Positions 24,628 to 33,821 of a DNA stretch of 64,000 bases are shown piece by piece. The DNA comes from Sarcina sp. DSM 11001 (GTDB lineage Bacteria; Bacillota; Clostridia; Lachnospirales; Lachnospiraceae). The notes under the pieces were generated by a model that saw only the letters and a program-made list of their open reading frames with translations, was not told the origin of the DNA and did no database searches. Within the stretch, counting starts at the first letter, position 1. The number at the start of each line of letters is the position of its first letter. The stretch is from assembly GCF_900101015.1 (NCBI RefSeq), contig NZ_FNFZ01000008.1:46068-110067 (forward strand), written 5' to 3'. A program made the translations under genes and the position numbers.

Positions 24628-26166
24628 TCACCCGGGCTGCCCGGTCTCCATGCCGGCCAATGCGCAGGTGATCTCCAGGATCCTCTTTGTGTCCGGGGTG
24701 ATCCTGCAGCTGTCTCCCATTCGGATCCCCGGGATCCACAAGGCTTCTTTCCCGCGGCAGGGGAAAAGGATTCGGTCTCTGAACCTGGAAGGTACCCCGG
24801 CGTCGAGCATGACTCTGGCGACCTTCCTGGTCATAAGTTCCGGCTTCCCGGCTCCTGACGAGAGCTTCATATAATCTCCTGCCTGTCTGGTCCGGAAATC
24901 AGGAAACACTGCCATTTTATCATAATCAAACCATTTCGTATACTTGTTTCGGGGAATTGCGGCAAGGTCGCCGTCAAAGTCCAGGATCCGCCAGCTGTAG
25001 GCATCCCGAGAAACAGGATAAAAGTCCTCCTCCGGCAGCCTCCCCTCCGTCCGGAAAAGCTTTTCAGGGCAGATCAGGAGCCTGCCCGCCTCCCGGAAAA
25101 CCGTGACTCCTCCCGGCATGGAGAGCCTGGCACTCTCCTGTCCCCTGCAGAGCTGGTCTGCGGCCTCCACATGGACTGCTCCGAGACTCCGGTCGGAGTC
25201 TGCGCAGGTACAGAGAGCGCGGTAGAGTACGCGTTTCCGGATGTAGGGGTCTTCGCGCTCCAGAGCCCTGATCCTCAGGACCAGTACCCCGGCTGCCGCG
25301 TCTGTCCCCGGCGCCGCAGACTCCTGACCTTCCGGGATCCCCGGAACCTCTGGAACACCCGGCCCCCGGACCGGCGCCAGACATCTGTACAGGGCTTCTT
25401 CCGCCGCTTTTTCAAGATACCGGTCTGCCTCTGCACAGTAATCCGCAAAACGGGCCAGGTGCCTGGCTGAGGCAGTATTTACGCCTGCCGACAGCCTGGG
25501 CATGATCTCCCTGCGCAGGTAATTCCGCGTATAGGAGGTATCCTCGTTGGTCTCATCCACTCTCCACGACAGGCCCTGCCCGGTCAGATACTCTTCGATC
25601 GAGGCTCTGTTCTCCATAAGGAGCGGCCGGATCAGGTTCCCGTTGACAGGAAGCATACCGCCGGCCCCCCGCAGGTCCGTCCCTCTGCACAGATGAAAAA
25701 GGACTGTCTCCGCCTGGTCTTCCATGTGGTGGGCGACCGCGATCCTGCAGGGCGTCCCCCGCTCTCTTTCAAGAGAAGCGCGCACCTGTTCAAAAGCCTC
25801 GTACCGGATCCTCCGCCCGGCTTCCTCGACTCCAGTTCTCCAGACCTTTGCCCGGGCGGCGGCATCCGCCCGAATACAGGTACAGGGGACATCATATCTC
25901 CGGCACAGGTCCTCCACAAATCTGAGGTCTCCCTCTGCCGACTCTCTCAGCCCGTGGTGCACATGCACAGCATGCAGATGGATCCCCAGCTCCGCAGAGA
26001 TCCGCAGCAGGATCATAAACAGGCACAGAGAATCCGCCCCACCGGAAATACCGGCCGCGACCGACTCTCCGGGATCTGTCATTTTATTTTCCAGGATATA
26101 TTTTTTCACACGGGAATAGAACTCTTCTCCCCGGGAACCAGCTGTTTTTTTCCTGCTTTTATCCAT
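24628..26166 (-). CDS. tilS: tRNA(Ile)-lysidine synthase
   Basis: 512 residues. TilS converts cytidine 34 of the tRNA-Ile anticodon to lysidine, so that it reads AUA as isoleucine. The PP-loop is GISGGADSLCLF near residue 40, followed by HVHHGLRESAEGD and AVAHHMEDQAETVLFHLCRGT, all hallmarks of the family. The C-terminal TilS domain carries FRTRQAGDYMKL and FRDRILFPCRGKEALWIPGIR. It lies in the conserved divIC–tilS–hpt–ftsH order. Confidence 0.96.
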   Translation of the reverse strand: MDKSRKKTAGSRGEEFYSRVKKYILENKMTDPGESVAAGISGGADSLCLFMILLRISAELGIHLHAVHVHHGLRESAEGDLRFVEDLCRRYDVPCTCIRADAAARAKVWRTGVEEAGRRIRYEAFEQVRASLERERGTPCRIAVAHHMEDQAETVLFHLCRGTDLRGAGGMLPVNGNLIRPLLMENRASIEEYLTGQGLSWRVDETNEDTSYTRNYLRREIMPRLSAGVNTASARHLARFADYCAEADRYLEKAAEEALYRCLAPVRGPGVPEVPGIPEGQESAAPGTDAAAGVLVLRIRALEREDPYIRKRVLYRALCTCADSDRSLGAVHVEAADQLCRGQESARLSMPGGVTVFREAGRLLICPEKLFRTEGRLPEEDFYPVSRDAYSWRILDFDGDLAAIPRNKYTKWFDYDKMAVFPDFRTRQAGDYMKLSSGAGKPELMTRKVARVMLDAGVPSRFRDRILFPCRGKEALWIPGIRMGDSCRITPDTKRILEITCALAGMETGQPG

Positions 26167-26220
26167 GATCGTATTCGTGCTCCGCCGGCGTGTGTATTGA
26201 AGATGGCAGCCCTGTACATT

Positions 26221-26343
26221 TCCGACATTCCCTGCCTATGGGATCCGTCGTTCCCTGCTCCTCCGACATTCCCTGTCTGTGGGGCCCGTCGTTCCCTGCT
26301 TCTCTGGCATTCCCTGCCTGTGGGACTCGTCATGACGTGCTTC
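26221..26343. repeat. Three 41-base tandem repeats upstream of tilS
   Basis: Units at 26221–26261, 26262–26302 and 26303–26343 share TCCGACATTCCCTG and CCGTCGTTCCCTGC. They lie in the 272-base gap between divIC and tilS. An open frame crosses them but has no ribosome site and no recognisable domain. Confidence 0.87.
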
Positions 26344-26368
26344 TCCGGTATTTCCGGGTATAGAAACT

Positions 26369-26399
26369 GACGCGCCATACACTCTCTGCATGGCGCGTC
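26369..26399 (-). terminator. Hairpin downstream of divIC
   Basis: GACGCGCCAT and ATGGCGCGTC form a perfect 10-bp stem with an 11-base loop. The minus-strand T-run is weak (AGTTTCTAT), while the plus strand has CCTTTTAT. It may partly terminate divIC transcripts before tilS. Confidence 0.6.
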
Positions 26400-26438
26400 C
26401 CTTTTATACAAAATATTTCCAGGCAACTACCGTTCTAA

Positions 26439-26921
26439 CTACCGTTCTTCTTTAAAAACCGTTTCGCCCTCATAGATCAGCCCCAGCTTTTCCCGGGCGA
26501 TCTCTTCAATATATGCGTCTGTACCGGTGTATTTTCGGTACTCTTCAATATCAGCAGCGCGCTCCCTTTCCGCCTGGATCTCGATCTCCAGAGCCCGTTC
26601 GCGTGCCAGATTCTCCTTGAGACGTTTTCTGAGGGAAATGCCGTTGACCATCACTGCTGCCAGGATCAGGACAACGACAGTCACAGCCAGGACCATACTG
26701 ATCAGGTTCTGTCTGTCATTCTGTATCAGAAGGCTGCCGGAAAACCCTGTCCTGCCTGCCTTCTTCCGCCGCCCCGCCTTCCTGCGGTCCGCAGATGCAC
26801 GGGTCCTGCTCCCCTTCCTGCGGGTGCTTCCCCTGCGGGTATGGGTCCCTTTTTTCACGACTGCCGGCCTTCTCTCAGAAGTGGTACCGGCCTCTTCAGT
26901 GGACTGAATGGTCTTGCTCAT
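26439..26921 (-). CDS. divIC: Septum formation initiator, DivIC/FtsB family
   Basis: 160 residues. A single membrane segment (about 75–97) is followed by a coiled coil (LRKRLKENLARERALEIEIQ) and the conserved end YIEEIAREKLGLIYEGETVF. DivIC is part of the FtsL–DivIB–DivIC divisome complex. The cytoplasmic N-terminus, about 60 residues very rich in Arg and Lys (TRRGSTRRKGSRTR), is longer than usual and fits the tendency in this genome for low-complexity extensions. Its place downstream of rqcP matches the Bacillus order, without yabP and yabQ. Confidence 0.88.
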   Translation of the reverse strand: MSKTIQSTEEAGTTSERRPAVVKKGTHTRRGSTRRKGSRTRASADRRKAGRRKKAGRTGFSGSLLIQNDRQNLISMVLAVTVVVLILAAVMVNGISLRKRLKENLARERALEIEIQAERERAADIEEYRKYTGTDAYIEEIAREKLGLIYEGETVFKEER

Positions 26922-27023
26922 TTCCTCCGATCCTCACGCCGCGTTTCCGGCCGCCCCTGACCAGGGTGTGACCTGGAACCGCACTGCTTATGACGGCGCT
27001 GAAAATGCGTTCAGCGCGGTTCG

Positions 27024-27263
27024 TCAGCAATAGCGGAAGAGATCCTGAACTTCCTCTTTCCGGACGTTTTCACGAACTTCAAGGACTTCAGCCCTGGTCT
27101 CGCGGTCGCCGAAAGAAATACCAATGATATCTCCCGGCTTTACTTCGGCGCTCGCTCTTGCAACCTTGCCGTTAAGTGTTACTCTCCCGTTATCACAGGC
27201 CTCATTCGCGACCGTCCTGCGTTTGATCAGTCTGGTCACCTTGAGGTATTTGTCCAGGCGCAT
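27024..27263 (-). CDS. rqcP: S4-domain protein RqcP (YabO-like)
   Basis: 79 residues, almost entirely an S4 RNA-binding domain (MRLDKYLKVTRLIKRRTVANEACDNGRV…). RqcP helps RqcH add alanine tails to nascent chains on stalled 50S subunits in Firmicutes. Size, sequence and position between hup and divIC all fit the YabO/RqcP family rather than the larger Hsp15 proteins. It follows hup by 20 bases. Confidence 0.93.
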   Translation of the reverse strand: MRLDKYLKVTRLIKRRTVANEACDNGRVTLNGKVARASAEVKPGDIIGISFGDRETRAEVLEVRENVRKEEVQDLFRYC

Positions 27264-27283
27264 GGTTATATCCTTTCAGCAGA

Positions 27284-27559
27284 TCAGCTGTTCACCGCAT
27301 CCTTAAACGCCTTGCCGGCTTTGAATCTGGGGCTTCTGGAAGCCGCGATCTGAATGGACTCTCCTGTCTGAGGATTTCTGCCCTCTCTGGCAGCCCGCTC
27401 ACCGATATCAAAAGTACCGAAACCGACGAGGGAAATCTTATCACCCTCCCTGAGAGCTTCGACTACGGTCTCAATAAAAGCCTTGTATGCATTTTCTGCA
27501 TCTTTAGCGCTGAGTCCGGTTTTCTCACGAATTTTGTCTACGAATTGTCCCTTGTTCAT
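27284..27559 (-). CDS. hup: Histone-like DNA-binding protein HU
   Basis: 91 residues. The sequence follows the HU fold: MNKGQFVDKIREKTGLSAKDAE, VSLVGFGTF-like, then the DNA-binding arm GRNPQTGESIQIAASRSPRFKAG. HU is a nucleoid protein that bends DNA. A GGAGAAG site precedes the start. It is the first gene of the run hup–rqcP–divIC–tilS–hpt–ftsH. Confidence 0.97.
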   Translation of the reverse strand: MNKGQFVDKIREKTGLSAKDAENAYKAFIETVVEALREGDKISLVGFGTFDIGERAAREGRNPQTGESIQIAASRSPRFKAGKAFKDAVNS

Positions 27560-27852
27560 ATCTTCTCCTTAAATGATATCCTGCTAGCAGGTCCGGTGGG
27601 GAACTGCAGATCCATTTATTTTGTACAGATCAGTGATCTACAGGTCCTGAATGTAATTGATACAGTTGTAATTTATAAAGCCTCTGTTATGTGAACAGGG
27701 GGGTATTTTTTATTGTAATTGTTTTCGGTTATGTTTGTCAACCTGAGGTGACTGACCATTCAGCACCATTTTCAACCCATTTTCAGCGACCATTTCAACG
27801 CCATTTTATCCGGGTCTGCACGCTGAGTGTGCACGATAACCTTCGAGGCCGG
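27560..27852. other. Intergenic region between cca and hup
   Basis: This 293-base gap should hold the hup promoter, but I could not find a convincing -35/-10 pair. At 27760–27810 the motif CCATTTTCAACC recurs in slightly varied copies. At 27843–27870 there is a relative of the small GAGGCCGGTCA…GGCC motif seen near other family A and B repeats. Confidence 0.4.
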
Positions 27853-29202
27853 TCAGGAACGGCCGGTAACAATCGACCATTTCTGAAGCAGGTATTCGCG
27901 GTCATTATGCGACGGCTCTGCCAGAACGTCCTCCAGCATCTCATGGAGGATCCTTCCCATTTCTTTTCCCGGCCTGACCCCGTACGAGATGAGATCATTT
28001 CCGTTCACTGCCAGATCCCGGAGTGTGAGGCAGTCTTTATGCTCGAGGATCTCCGCGTACAGTTCGCGGACCCTGGCAATGTGAGCCTTCTTTTCTTCTC
28101 TCCGGAAAGTGCTCTGGGCAAGCATGTCCGCTTCCTTTACCTCCAGAAGCAGGGGGAACAGGTCCTCCCCGATCCTGACGATGGCCCGGCGGACTCCTGC
28201 GGGGGTCAGCCGGATCTCCCGGTCATGACAGCGCACCAGCTGCACGGTTTTCCTGCGGGTCTCATTGTCGGACTTCAGCCTTCGGAGGATCTCCTCCGCG
28301 ATCTTCGCGCCGGCCTCCGGATGTCCGTAAAAATGGTCGATCCCTTTTTCATCTGTGGACCTGCACAGGGGTTTGCCCACGTCATGCAAAAGGATCGCGG
28401 TGCGGAGGATCCGGTCAGGTCTCGCCTGCATGAGGGCACACATCGTGTGTTCTCCTACATTATAAATATGATGGGGATTGTTCTGGGGTGTCTCCATGCA
28501 CCGGTCAAATTCAGGCAGGATCACTGCCGTGATCCCGCATTCATAGGCCATGCGCAGCCTGTCCGGATGAGGGGAGACCAGGATCTTTTCAAGCTCTGCC
28601 GCGATGCGCTCCGCGCTGATCCGGGCGAGGGTGGGCGCAAGCGTCCGCATGGCGCGGAGAGTCCCCTCCTCCACTGTGTATCCCAGCTGGGCGGAAAAAC
28701 GCACTGCGCGCAGGATCCTCAGGGCATCTTCTTCAAATCTCTTCCTGGGATCGCCCACCGCGCGGATCCGTTGGGTCTCCAGATCTGAAATGCCGTCGAA
28801 AAAGTCCTGGAGGCCGTCCTTTTCATTATAGGCCATCGCGTTGATGGTAAAATCACGCCTTTTCAGATCCTCCCTGAGGCTGGCGGTAAAGGTGACCTCT
28901 GACGGATGCCTGCCGTCGAGATACTCCCCGTCTATGCGGTAGGTGGTCACTTCATAGGCTTCCCCCCGTCCCGACGGGATAGTAACAGTCCCGTGCTTAA
29001 GTCCCGTGTCGATCGTACGGGAAAACAAGGCCTTGACCTGAAGGGGCAGAGCAGAGGTCGTGATATCCCAGTCATGCGGCTGTTTCCCCAGAAGGCTGTC
29101 CCGGACACAGCCGCCCACTACGTAGGCTTCATATCCGTTTGCCTCGAGTACCTTCAGGATGCGGGCAGCGCCTGCCGGAATCTCGATCCTATAGTTTTTC
29201 AT
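27853..29202 (-). CDS. cca: CCA-adding tRNA nucleotidyltransferase
   Basis: Start at 29202 (MKNYRIEIPAGA), preceded by GGAGGAG; an ATG 13 codons upstream has no ribosome site. 449 residues. The nucleotidyltransferase core has GGCVRDSLLG and HDWDITTSA (metal-binding Asp residues), then RRDFTINAMAY. An HD domain follows (RTAILLHDVGKPL). The enzyme adds or repairs the CCA end of tRNA. It is the last gene of the run comF–cdaA–cdaR–leuA–proS–cca. Confidence 0.96.
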   Translation of the reverse strand: MKNYRIEIPAGAARILKVLEANGYEAYVVGGCVRDSLLGKQPHDWDITTSALPLQVKALFSRTIDTGLKHGTVTIPSGRGEAYEVTTYRIDGEYLDGRHPSEVTFTASLREDLKRRDFTINAMAYNEKDGLQDFFDGISDLETQRIRAVGDPRKRFEEDALRILRAVRFSAQLGYTVEEGTLRAMRTLAPTLARISAERIAAELEKILVSPHPDRLRMAYECGITAVILPEFDRCMETPQNNPHHIYNVGEHTMCALMQARPDRILRTAILLHDVGKPLCRSTDEKGIDHFYGHPEAGAKIAEEILRRLKSDNETRRKTVQLVRCHDREIRLTPAGVRRAIVRIGEDLFPLLLEVKEADMLAQSTFRREEKKAHIARVRELYAEILEHKDCLTLRDLAVNGNDLISYGVRPGKEMGRILHEMLEDVLAEPSHNDREYLLQKWSIVTGRS

Positions 29203-29298
29203 ATCGGGGCTGCTCCTCCTTCCAGGCCTTTTTTTCTGCATCTGAAGCGGTCTCAGGCCCTGTTTCTCACTTCGTGAGACGGGCTGCCGGATCAGTGA

Positions 29299-30732
29299 TC
29301 AGTAGGACTTGCCCCAGTAGACCATCTTTTTCGCAGGCTTTCCGCAGCACACACAGGTCCCTGAGATCGTTTCCTGTTCGAAAGGAATGCAGCGGCTGGT
29401 CACGCCGAATTTTTCCTTGATCTCTTCTTCACAGGCGAGCTCTCCGCACCACATAGCCTTGACGAAACCGGTCTTCTCGGCAAAGATCTTCTCAAATTCC
29501 GCGCGGTCGGCTGCCTTGTAGGTATGCTCCTCAAGGTGTTTTTTCGCGCGCTCATACATATCTTTCTGAATCTGGTCCAGAAGGGCGCCGACGCGGGCGG
29601 GCAGATCTTCCAGAGCACACTCTTCCTTCTCCCCTGTATCCCTGCGGGCGATGATGCACTTGCCGTTCTGGATATCGCGGGGGCCGATCTCGACGCGGAG
29701 CGGGAAGCCGCGCATCTCCTGATCAGCGAATTTGAAGCCGGGACTCTTGTCGCTGTCGTCGACCTTGACACGGAAATTGCTCAGGGCTTCTTTCAGCTCA
29801 AAAGCCTTGTCAAGAACGCCGGCCTTGCGCTGCTGGATGGGAACGATCACGACCTGGGTGGGCGCGATTCGGGGAGGAAGCACCAGGCCGGAATTATCGC
29901 CGTGTACCATGATCAGGGCGCCGATAATACGGGTGGACAGACCCCAGGAGGTCTGGAAGGCATGCTTCTGCTTGTTGTCCTTGTCCGTGAACAGGATGCC
30001 ATAGGCCTTTGCGAAGTCATCGCCGAAATCATGACTGGTTCCGGACTGGAGCGCCCTGCCGTCGTGCATCAGGGCTTCGATGGTATAGGTCGCGACGGCG
30101 CCGGCAAATTTTTCCTTGTCGGTCTTTCTGCCCTTGATCGTGGGGATCGCGAGATCCTCGGCGCAGAAATCGGCATAAACGTTCAGCATCTGCTGGGTCC
30201 TCGCCTCTGCTTCTTCGGCGGTCGCATGGACGGTGTGTCCTTCCTGCCACATGAATTCACGCGAACGGAGGAAGGGACGTGTCTCCTTCTCCCAGCGGAC
30301 AACGCTGCACCACTGGTTATAGATCTTGGGGAGATCACGGTAGGACTGGATCTCTCCCCTGTAAAAATCGCTGAACAGAGACTCGGATGTGGGACGCACA
30401 CAGACACGTTCGTCCAGCTCCTCTGAGCCGCCGTGCGTGACCCAGGCGACTTCGGGCGCGAAGCCCTCGACCAGATCGCTCTCTTTGCTCAGGAGCCTCT
30501 CCGGGATCAGCATGGGAAGATAAACATTCTCCACACCCACTGCCTTGAACCTGGCGTCAAGATGCTTCTGCACCGCCTCCCAGATGGCATAGCCCGCAGG
30601 CTTGTAGACCATAAATCCCTTGATATTGGAATAAGCGATCAGTCCCGCCTTAATGCAGACGTCTGTATACCATTGTGTAAAGTCCTCATCCATCGCCGTG
30701 ATCTCCGCGACGAGTTTTTTCTGTTCTGCCAT
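29299..30732 (-). CDS. proS: Prolyl-tRNA synthetase, short (ProS type 3) form
   Basis: 477 residues, the length of the eukaryote/archaeon-like form without the editing insertion. Class II motifs are visible: CVRPTSESLF, WEKETRPFLRSREFMWQEGHT, and the Gly/Arg motif near RIIGALIMVHGDNSGLVLPP. The C-terminus has CVCCGKPAKKMVYWGKSY, the Zn-binding tail of this type. It charges tRNA-Pro with proline. An AAAGGAAAG site precedes the start. Confidence 0.97.
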   Translation of the reverse strand: MAEQKKLVAEITAMDEDFTQWYTDVCIKAGLIAYSNIKGFMVYKPAGYAIWEAVQKHLDARFKAVGVENVYLPMLIPERLLSKESDLVEGFAPEVAWVTHGGSEELDERVCVRPTSESLFSDFYRGEIQSYRDLPKIYNQWCSVVRWEKETRPFLRSREFMWQEGHTVHATAEEAEARTQQMLNVYADFCAEDLAIPTIKGRKTDKEKFAGAVATYTIEALMHDGRALQSGTSHDFGDDFAKAYGILFTDKDNKQKHAFQTSWGLSTRIIGALIMVHGDNSGLVLPPRIAPTQVVIVPIQQRKAGVLDKAFELKEALSNFRVKVDDSDKSPGFKFADQEMRGFPLRVEIGPRDIQNGKCIIARRDTGEKEECALEDLPARVGALLDQIQKDMYERAKKHLEEHTYKAADRAEFEKIFAEKTGFVKAMWCGELACEEEIKEKFGVTSRCIPFEQETISGTCVCCGKPAKKMVYWGKSY

Positions 30733-30856
30733 TTTCTTTCCTTTCCTTCCGGAGCGTCTGCAGCAGCGGCCGTCCGTAGACCCCCGGTCCGCTGATGCGG
30801 ACTGAGGTATCCGGATCAGTCATGTCCGGGACGCTCTGTGCCATCCGCCGGGAGAC

Positions 30857-30893
30857 GGCACAGGGCAGATCGTCCACGATCTGCCGCTGTACC
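30857..30893. other. Hairpin between leuA and proS
   Basis: GGCAGATCGT and ACGATCTGCC (30864–30873, 30876–30885) form a 10-bp stem with a 2-base turn, extended by GGCACAG/CTGTACC. There is no T-run, so it may be a processing or stabilising hairpin. No T-box sequence was found upstream of proS or leuA. Confidence 0.6.
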
Positions 30894-30909
30894 GGCCGGC
30901 GGTCATTGA

Positions 30910-32613
30910 TCAATAATTATCTGAAATGCCCTGCTGCTTCTCGCCGAGGCCCAGGCGGTTGATGCCTGAGAACACGGCGCGGACAGAAGCGCGGGTGATA
31001 TTGGAGCTCACGCCGACGCCATAGGTGACGGTGCCGGTATCCGCGTCGAGGAGGTGGATATAAGCTGCCGCCTGGGAGTCCGAACCGGACTGGAGAGCGT
31101 GCTCCTCGTAATCAAGGATGCGGACGTTGAAGCCGAATTTCTCCCTGAAGCCGCGCTGAAGAGCGTCCAGCGGTCCGTTTCCGGTCGCTTCAAAGGACTC
31201 CGCGACTCCGTGATTGGTGTAGTCGACACGGACGCTGGTATCGAACGGGGTCTTCACATCGTTGGAAAGATCCACGACCTGGAGCTTGCGGAAATGCAGA
31301 GGCTCGTTCTTGTACAGATACTCGCTGCGGAAAGCTTCCATGATCTGCTCCGGCGGGACCTCGCCGACCTTCTCGGAAATGCTCTGGACGACCTTTGCGA
31401 ACTCGGCATGCATTCCCTTGGGAAGCTTGAAGCCGTAGTAGGTGCTCATGATAAAGGCTACGCCGCCCTTGCCCGACTGTGAATTCACGCGGATGATCGG
31501 CTCGTACACCCTGCCGATGTCGGAGGGATCGATGGGAAGATAAGGCACATCCCAGATCTCGGACTTGCGCTCCTTCATGGCTGCAATACCCTTGTTGATG
31601 GCATCCTGGTGGGAGCCTGAGAAGGCTGTGAAGACCAGCTTGCCGGCATAGGGATGGCGCTCGTCGACGCGCATCTTGTTGCAGCGCTCGTAGACATCGA
31701 TGATCTCGTTGATATCTTCAATATCGAGGCCGGGATTGATCCCCTGTGTGAACATATTGTAGGCGATGGTCAGCACATCAACGTTGCCGGTCCGCTCGCC
31801 GTTGCCAAGGAGCGTTCCCTCGACGCGCTGGGCCCCTGCGAGAAGGGCGAGCTCGGCGGAGGCCACACCGCATCCGCGGTCATTGTGCGGATGGATGCTG
31901 AGGATGATGCTGTCCCTGTCCTTGAAGTGCCTGCTCATCCATTCGATCTGGTCGGCATAGACATTGGGCGTATTCATTTCAACAGTCGAAGGAAGGTTGA
32001 AGATCATCGGCTCTTCCTTCGTGGGCTGCCAGATGTCCTGGACGGCCGTGCAGATCTCAAGCGCGAAATCAAGCTCTGTGCCTGTAAAGCTCTCCGGAGA
32101 ATACTCGAACACGAGGTTGCCGTCAAACTTATTCCTGCCTTCCTTCACCCAGCGGGTGCCGTTCTGGGCGATCTCGATGATACCCGGGCGGTCCATGTTA
32201 AAGACGACGTCCCTCTGGAGGGTCGATGTGGAATTATAAATATGGAAAATGACATTCTTGCATCCCTGGATCGCTTCATAGGTCCTGTCGATCTGGTCTT
32301 TCCTGCACTGGGAGAGAACCTGGATATAGACATCATCGGGGATCATGTTGTTGTCGACCAGAGCCCGGAGAAAATCATACTCGATCTGGCTCGCCGCGGG
32401 GAAGCCGACCTCGATCTCCTTGAAGCCGAGCTTGACGAGAAGGCGGAACATTTCCATCTTTTCACTGACGACCATAGGATCGATCAGGGCCTGATTGCCG
32501 TCGCGCAGGTCGACGCTGCACCAGACAGGCGCTTTCTCAATCTCCTTGTCCGGCCACTGTCTCTCCGGATAATGAACTACGGGATTTTTGGTGTACTTCT
32601 TATAGTTAAGCAT
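30910..32613 (-). CDS. leuA: 2-isopropylmalate synthase, LeuA2 type
   Basis: 567 residues from ATG at 32613 (MLNYKKYTKNP), chosen over an in-frame TTG two codons upstream because GGAG is nine bases away. It joins acetyl-CoA and 2-oxoisovalerate in the first committed step of leucine synthesis. Catalytic motifs: CSVDLRDGNQALIDPM (divalent metal and RD pair), HPHNDRGCGVASAELAL, and GTLLGNGERTGNVD. The C-terminal regulatory domain is present, so leucine feedback is plausible. The rest of the leucine operon is absent here. Confidence 0.97.
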   Translation of the reverse strand: MLNYKKYTKNPVVHYPERQWPDKEIEKAPVWCSVDLRDGNQALIDPMVVSEKMEMFRLLVKLGFKEIEVGFPAASQIEYDFLRALVDNNMIPDDVYIQVLSQCRKDQIDRTYEAIQGCKNVIFHIYNSTSTLQRDVVFNMDRPGIIEIAQNGTRWVKEGRNKFDGNLVFEYSPESFTGTELDFALEICTAVQDIWQPTKEEPMIFNLPSTVEMNTPNVYADQIEWMSRHFKDRDSIILSIHPHNDRGCGVASAELALLAGAQRVEGTLLGNGERTGNVDVLTIAYNMFTQGINPGLDIEDINEIIDVYERCNKMRVDERHPYAGKLVFTAFSGSHQDAINKGIAAMKERKSEIWDVPYLPIDPSDIGRVYEPIIRVNSQSGKGGVAFIMSTYYGFKLPKGMHAEFAKVVQSISEKVGEVPPEQIMEAFRSEYLYKNEPLHFRKLQVVDLSNDVKTPFDTSVRVDYTNHGVAESFEATGNGPLDALQRGFREKFGFNVRILDYEEHALQSGSDSQAAAYIHLLDADTGTVTYGVGVSSNITRASVRAVFSGINRLGLGEKQQGISDNY

Positions 32614-32729
32614 TTTCAATCACTCCATTTCTATTTTTAATTCGTTACATTGCCAGGGCTTTTTGACAAAGTAATCGAAAAAAGACATGCAGATTTTTTA
32701 AGTTATTTTTTTAAGTTATTAAGAAACAG

Positions 32730-33821
32730 TTACTTGGTATCGGAATCGGCAGAAGTCTCCGTGGAGGCCTCCGTCGCGGCTTCTCCTGATTGTTCATCCA
32801 GCTGGTCTGTTTCTGGCTCCTCCGTTCCGGTATCCAGGGTGACCCGGACAAAAACGGTGACGTTTTCCTGACTGTCATCGGCCAGGACCACGCCTTCGGG
32901 GAGATATTTCCTGATCTTCAGGAGCTTGTGCATGTTGGTGTACAAGGTTTCCTGAGAGATATCCTCAGCCGGGATCTCAATAGTATCAATGTCCCGCAGG
33001 ATGCCTGCCGCGCCGGCTATCAGAATCGAAGACGGCTCAGCGACCGGTTCAGACTCCAGTTTATAGCCATACGCGAGCGGCACCTCCGAGCCGCAGGTGA
33101 TCCCGACTTCCTTGGTCTGGTATATGGTCGCGATCACCTTTACCGAGGAGATATTGACATGCAGCTTGTGCGTTTTGATCTCCTCAGCCGTGATTTCTAT
33201 CCCTTCCTGATTATAGAGAGTTATATCCGGATAGGAATTAATACTCCTCTCCGCCCCTGTGATGTCGACACTGGCCGCGGCCCGGCCCACTTCATTCACA
33301 TAGGACTGGGGCCCGGAAATGCTGACCTGATTCTGCTCCGCGGCAGTTTCGTAGAGGATAAATCCGTCAGCAGGCCTTCCCTCCGTATCCACATCCAGGT
33401 TGATCGACCTGGTCTCTTTCGGCTCGACCCGCAAAAGGACATTGCTGATGCTGCCCGAGATCCTCTCTATACTGCTGCTGTATTTATCCGTTGTCAGGAC
33501 AATGCGGACAGAGCCGTCGTCCATCATATCGCGGGCATCCGCAGTAGCGATAATGTTTTTTGACTCCAGCTTGTCGATGACAGATCTCTTGGCCTGCAGG
33601 GTCACGACCGGGATGACATCCGTGTTGTCCAGCACCGTGTACACATCTCCCCGGTCCTCGATCACCTCTCCATGAAGAATATCTACTTTTACATTATTGA
33701 CCGTCATACGGATGGCGGGATCGCTGAAATAGTTGATCATATACCAGATCACTACAGCCAGTAAAAAAGACACGACCTTGAGGCGGAAGTTCGGATCAAG
33801 ATTTTTAATCTTGTCAATCAT
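32730..33821 (-). CDS. cdaR: CdaR, YbbR-domain regulator of diadenylate cyclase
   Basis: The start at 33821 (MIDKIKNLDPNFRLKV) has AGGAGG five bases upstream; 363 residues. One N-terminal membrane segment (about 15–33) anchors several YbbR repeats outside the membrane. CdaR binds CdaA and modulates c-di-AMP synthesis. Its first codons overlap the end of cdaA by 8 bases, so the two are coupled. The tail (about 35 residues) is Glu/Ser/Thr-rich and low in complexity. Confidence 0.93.
   Translation of the reverse strand: MIDKIKNLDPNFRLKVVSFLLAVVIWYMINYFSDPAIRMTVNNVKVDILHGEVIEDRGDVYTVLDNTDVIPVVTLQAKRSVIDKLESKNIIATADARDMMDDGSVRIVLTTDKYSSSIERISGSISNVLLRVEPKETRSINLDVDTEGRPADGFILYETAAEQNQVSISGPQSYVNEVGRAAASVDITGAERSINSYPDITLYNQEGIEITAEEIKTHKLHVNISSVKVIATIYQTKEVGITCGSEVPLAYGYKLESEPVAEPSSILIAGAAGILRDIDTIEIPAEDISQETLYTNMHKLLKIRKYLPEGVVLADDSQENVTVFVRVTLDTGTEEPETDQLDEQSGEAATEASTETSADSDTK

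Noticed and set aside
26106-26426. 106-codon frame across the tandem repeats before tilS
   Set aside because: No ribosome site, overlaps the tilS start, and its sequence is produced by the 41-base repeat.
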